From positions 591-45,366 of the forward strand of contig DIWI01000078.1 of NCBI GenBank assembly GCA_002428415.1: a DNA stretch of 44,776 nucleotides. Direction: 5' to 3'. The notes under the pieces are model-generated. The model had not been told where the DNA came from, ran no database searches, and saw only the letters and a program-made list of their open reading frames with translations. The stretch is from Clostridiaceae bacterium UBA6110 (GTDB lineage Bacteria > Bacillota > Clostridia > Clostridiales > Clostridiaceae). A program made the position numbers and the translations under genes. The number at the start of each line of letters is the position of its first letter. The first letter of the stretch is position 1. Below are positions 42,968 through 44,776 of this stretch, in pieces.

Positions 42968-43456
42968 TTAGAATTTCCACTCTTTTTTCATATATGGCAC
43001 ACGCCGCAAAGAAACGATGCTTCCGTGCATCAGAAGTGCGAATATAAGCGTATGTATTCCTGCTACCGGGATGCTGAAGGCATTTGTCCCGAATCCGAAT
43101 AATGAGAGTAGTGAAAACATCACCAGACTCTTGATCAGTGCACCACCCGTTGAGAACATGACTTCTGCTGAATGTCTGCCTTCCTTCAAGGATGTGCCGA
43201 TCTTTGATAAACCAAGGAATATGAAAAGGTTGAGCAGCATGTTCATCCCGAAGGCATACGGGAAGAAAATGTCCTGGAGGAAGCCCGTAACAAGCGCCAT
43301 AAGAAAAGCATCATCAAAGTCACCCTGAACTGAGAAGATTGAACCGAAGGTGAACAGAAGGCTGCCATAGGCTCCCCATGCGCTAAAAAATGGAATTAGG
43401 GTCATGTCAAGCAGAAACAGCGCAAGGGAGATGAGTGAGAGTATTGCCAGTCTCAT
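42968..43456 (-). CDS. mreD: Rod-shape-determining protein MreD
   Basis: A 162-residue membrane protein of the elongasome. About five hydrophobic segments and LVTGFLQDIFFPYAFGMNMLL, with a Gly-Asp-containing segment typical of MreD. Its ATG overlaps the mreC stop (TAATG). No mrdA follows it. Confidence 0.93.
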   Translation of the reverse strand: MRLAILSLISLALFLLDMTLIPFFSAWGAYGSLLFTFGSIFSVQGDFDDAFLMALVTGFLQDIFFPYAFGMNMLLNLFIFLGLSKIGTSLKEGRHSAEVMFSTGGALIKSLVMFSLLSLFGFGTNAFSIPVAGIHTLIFALLMHGSIVSLRRVPYMKKEWKF

Positions 43457-44313
43457 TAATACTCAACCTCCCCTGGTGTCTTAGGCACGATTATATAGAG
43501 CTTCTCAGCCCTGTCGAAATCTACAGCAGGCTTTACTACTGCTGTCATCATGAGCTTTCCCTTGTCCTCAGCAACTGAAACAACCTCACCCACATATATG
43601 TCGGGAGGATAAAATCCGCCAAGTCCGCTGGTAACTATGCTGTCGCCGGCCTTGACCAATGAATCCGCAGGCAGATATGTAACCTTTGCCAATTGCTCGT
43701 TACCCGCGCCGCGCTGACCCTGGAGGATACCGGAGTTTTCGCTTGTTTCAACTACCTTCACATGTATGGAGATATTCTCGCTGGATATGGTCTCGATTAT
43801 GGAGAAGGTTCCTGATACCTCTGTGACCTGCCCCACTATGCCATCCGGTGACATAACAGCCATACCCTTCATTATTCCGTCGCTTGAGCCTCTGTCGATC
43901 GTATACGCAGTGATGATACCGCTTCCTGTTACGTTGATTATGTTCACGCCAAGATAATCATATTCTGCCCTTCTGTCCTTGAAGGAAAACATGGACTTCA
44001 GCGACTCATTCTCGGTTTTCATCATCTCATATTCCCTGAGCTTTGCTTCGAGCTCGGTATTTGACTTTGAAAGCTGAGCATTTTCCACCTTGATGTCCTC
44101 ATAACGGAGAAAAAAGTCAATCAGTGTTTCAAGTCTCTTATTTGCCGAATACATGACCATCTGAACCGGACCTAAAGCCGCACCGGCTCCGCTCTCAATC
44201 AGTGTCTTACGGTCGCTATATACGGTTGTTCCCATTAGTATTAAAAGGATGGCTGACGCCGAGATAATTCTCGATGCCAGCCTGTTCCTGAAAAGTGCAA
44301 TTATCCGATTCAT
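43456..44313 (-). CDS. mreC: Rod-shape-determining protein MreC
   Basis: A 285-residue protein with one membrane helix (residues 14-30), a coiled coil (near 65-105, VENAQLSKSNTELEAKLREYEMMKTENESL) and the extracytoplasmic beta-barrel domains (GSGIITAYTIDRGSSDGIMKGM, YPADSLVKAGDSIVTSGLGGFYPP region). It links MreB to PBPs. Start ATG at 44313 overlaps the mreB stop (ATGA). Confidence 0.95.
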   Translation of the reverse strand: MNRIIALFRNRLASRIISASAILLILMGTTVYSDRKTLIESGAGAALGPVQMVMYSANKRLETLIDFFLRYEDIKVENAQLSKSNTELEAKLREYEMMKTENESLKSMFSFKDRRAEYDYLGVNIINVTGSGIITAYTIDRGSSDGIMKGMAVMSPDGIVGQVTEVSGTFSIIETISSENISIHVKVVETSENSGILQGQRGAGNEQLAKVTYLPADSLVKAGDSIVTSGLGGFYPPDIYVGEVVSVAEDKGKLMMTAVVKPAVDFDRAEKLYIIVPKTPGEVEY

Positions 44314-44776
44314 CTTGAAATCTTGTCGAAGTTGTCCAAAGCCTTGCCGGCGCCAAGGACCACACAGTCGAGAGGAGCATCGGCAATCATTACTGGCATG
44401 TGGGTCTCATGGGTTATGAGTTCTCCAAGTCCCTTAAGAAGCGCACCTCCACCTGCAAGCATTATACCCTGGTCCATGATATCTGCAGCAAGCTCAGGCG
44501 GGGTCTTCTCGAGAGTTGTCTTTATTGCATCTATGATGTCGCTTATCGGCTCGTGAAGGGCTTCCCGTATCTGAGCCTCAGTAACCTGTATTACTTTTGG
44601 AAGTCCTGTTACCAGGTCCCTTCCCTTTACATCCATGACGCCCTCTTCAGTTCCTTCCACCTTGAATGCGGAACCGATGGTCATCTTGATGTTTTCTGAT
44701 GTCCTCTCACCTATCATCAGGTTGTATTCCCTCTTGATGTAGGCAACTATAGACTGGTCAAGCTCGTCACCGGCTA
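44310..44776 (-). CDS. mreB: Rod-shape-determining protein MreB (C-terminal part, cut by window edge)
   Basis: The last ~155 codons of an actin-like filament protein that directs side-wall growth. The frame stays open to the window edge, reading AGDELDQSIVAYIKREYNLMIGERT and on to GIMLAGGGALLKGL (the actin-fold phosphate/adenosine motif) and VVLGAGKALDNF. An internal ATG at 44717 is not the start, because MreB-like sequence continues upstream of it. The 5' part is outside the window. Confidence 0.95.
   Translation of the reverse strand, partial: AGDELDQSIVAYIKREYNLMIGERTSENIKMTIGSAFKVEGTEEGVMDVKGRDLVTGLPKVIQVTEAQIREALHEPISDIIDAIKTTLEKTPPELAADIMDQGIMLAGGGALLKGLGELITHETHMPVMIADAPLDCVVLGAGKALDNFDKISR

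Noticed and set aside
44310..44717. Complete short gene starting at ATG 44717
   Set aside because: MreB-like sequence continues upstream of this codon to the window edge, so it is an internal Met of a truncated gene.

Overview
The window looks like chromosomal core DNA from a clostridial Firmicute. The main signs are a ribosomal protein L27 with a cleavable N-terminal extension next to its Prp protease, a glgB-C-D-A-P glycogen operon with a separate GlgD subunit, MinE beside MreC/MreD, strong AGGAGG-type ribosome binding sites, frequent TTG starts, and Arg/Ile codon use leaning on AGG/AGA and ATA. Genus cannot be fixed from this alone; a Proteiniclasticum/Youngiibacter-like relative is only a guess. 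I see no rRNA, tRNA, insertion sequence, prophage or CRISPR array. No gap without a gene exceeds about 280 bases.

Layout. 1-4800: glutamine-dependent NAD synthetase and a Ca2+-type P-type ATPase (+). 4863-6704: a minus-strand operon of a gamma-carbonic-anhydrase-like protein, CvfB-type S1 RNA-binding protein and a free-methionine-sulfoxide reductase. 6705-9935: adenosylcobalamin-dependent ribonucleotide reductase behind a promoter with two NrdR boxes. 9958-13091: small regulators and membrane proteins (a Lys-tailed membrane protein; an Lrp/AsnC regulator coupled to a PF06541 membrane protein; a MarR regulator with a palindromic operator driving a seven-helix membrane protein). 13173-15140: plsC and ackA. 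15385-17865: a membrane-anchored ComEC-type metallo-hydrolase and gltX. 17868-21126: selA-selB, for selenocysteine incorporation. 21238-23248: a ComEA-like DNA-binding protein and a divergent D-Ala-D-Ala carboxypeptidase.

23351-33300 is a six-gene minus-strand operon for glycogen synthesis and breakdown (glgB, glgC, glgD, glgA, glgP and a GH13 hydrolase in the place where a debranching enzyme is expected), with a cre-like CcpA site upstream. 33579-37284 is obg-yhbY-nadD-yqeK-RluA-type pseudouridine synthase. 37400-38350 is rplU-prp-rpmA with an L21 leader. 38470-44776 carries rng, rodA, minE-minD-minC and mreD-mreC-mreB, the last cut by the window edge.

Most genes are conserved housekeeping functions. 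I found no clearly new multi-gene system. The most informative observations are regulatory: the paired NrdR boxes inside the nrdJ promoter, the cre-like site before the glycogen operon, the MarR operator, a two-tier stem-loop in front of selA, and paired hairpins before the metallo-hydrolase. Gene-content oddities are the lack of mrdA between mreD and minC, the lack of rsfS after yqeK, and ackA beside plsC without pta.
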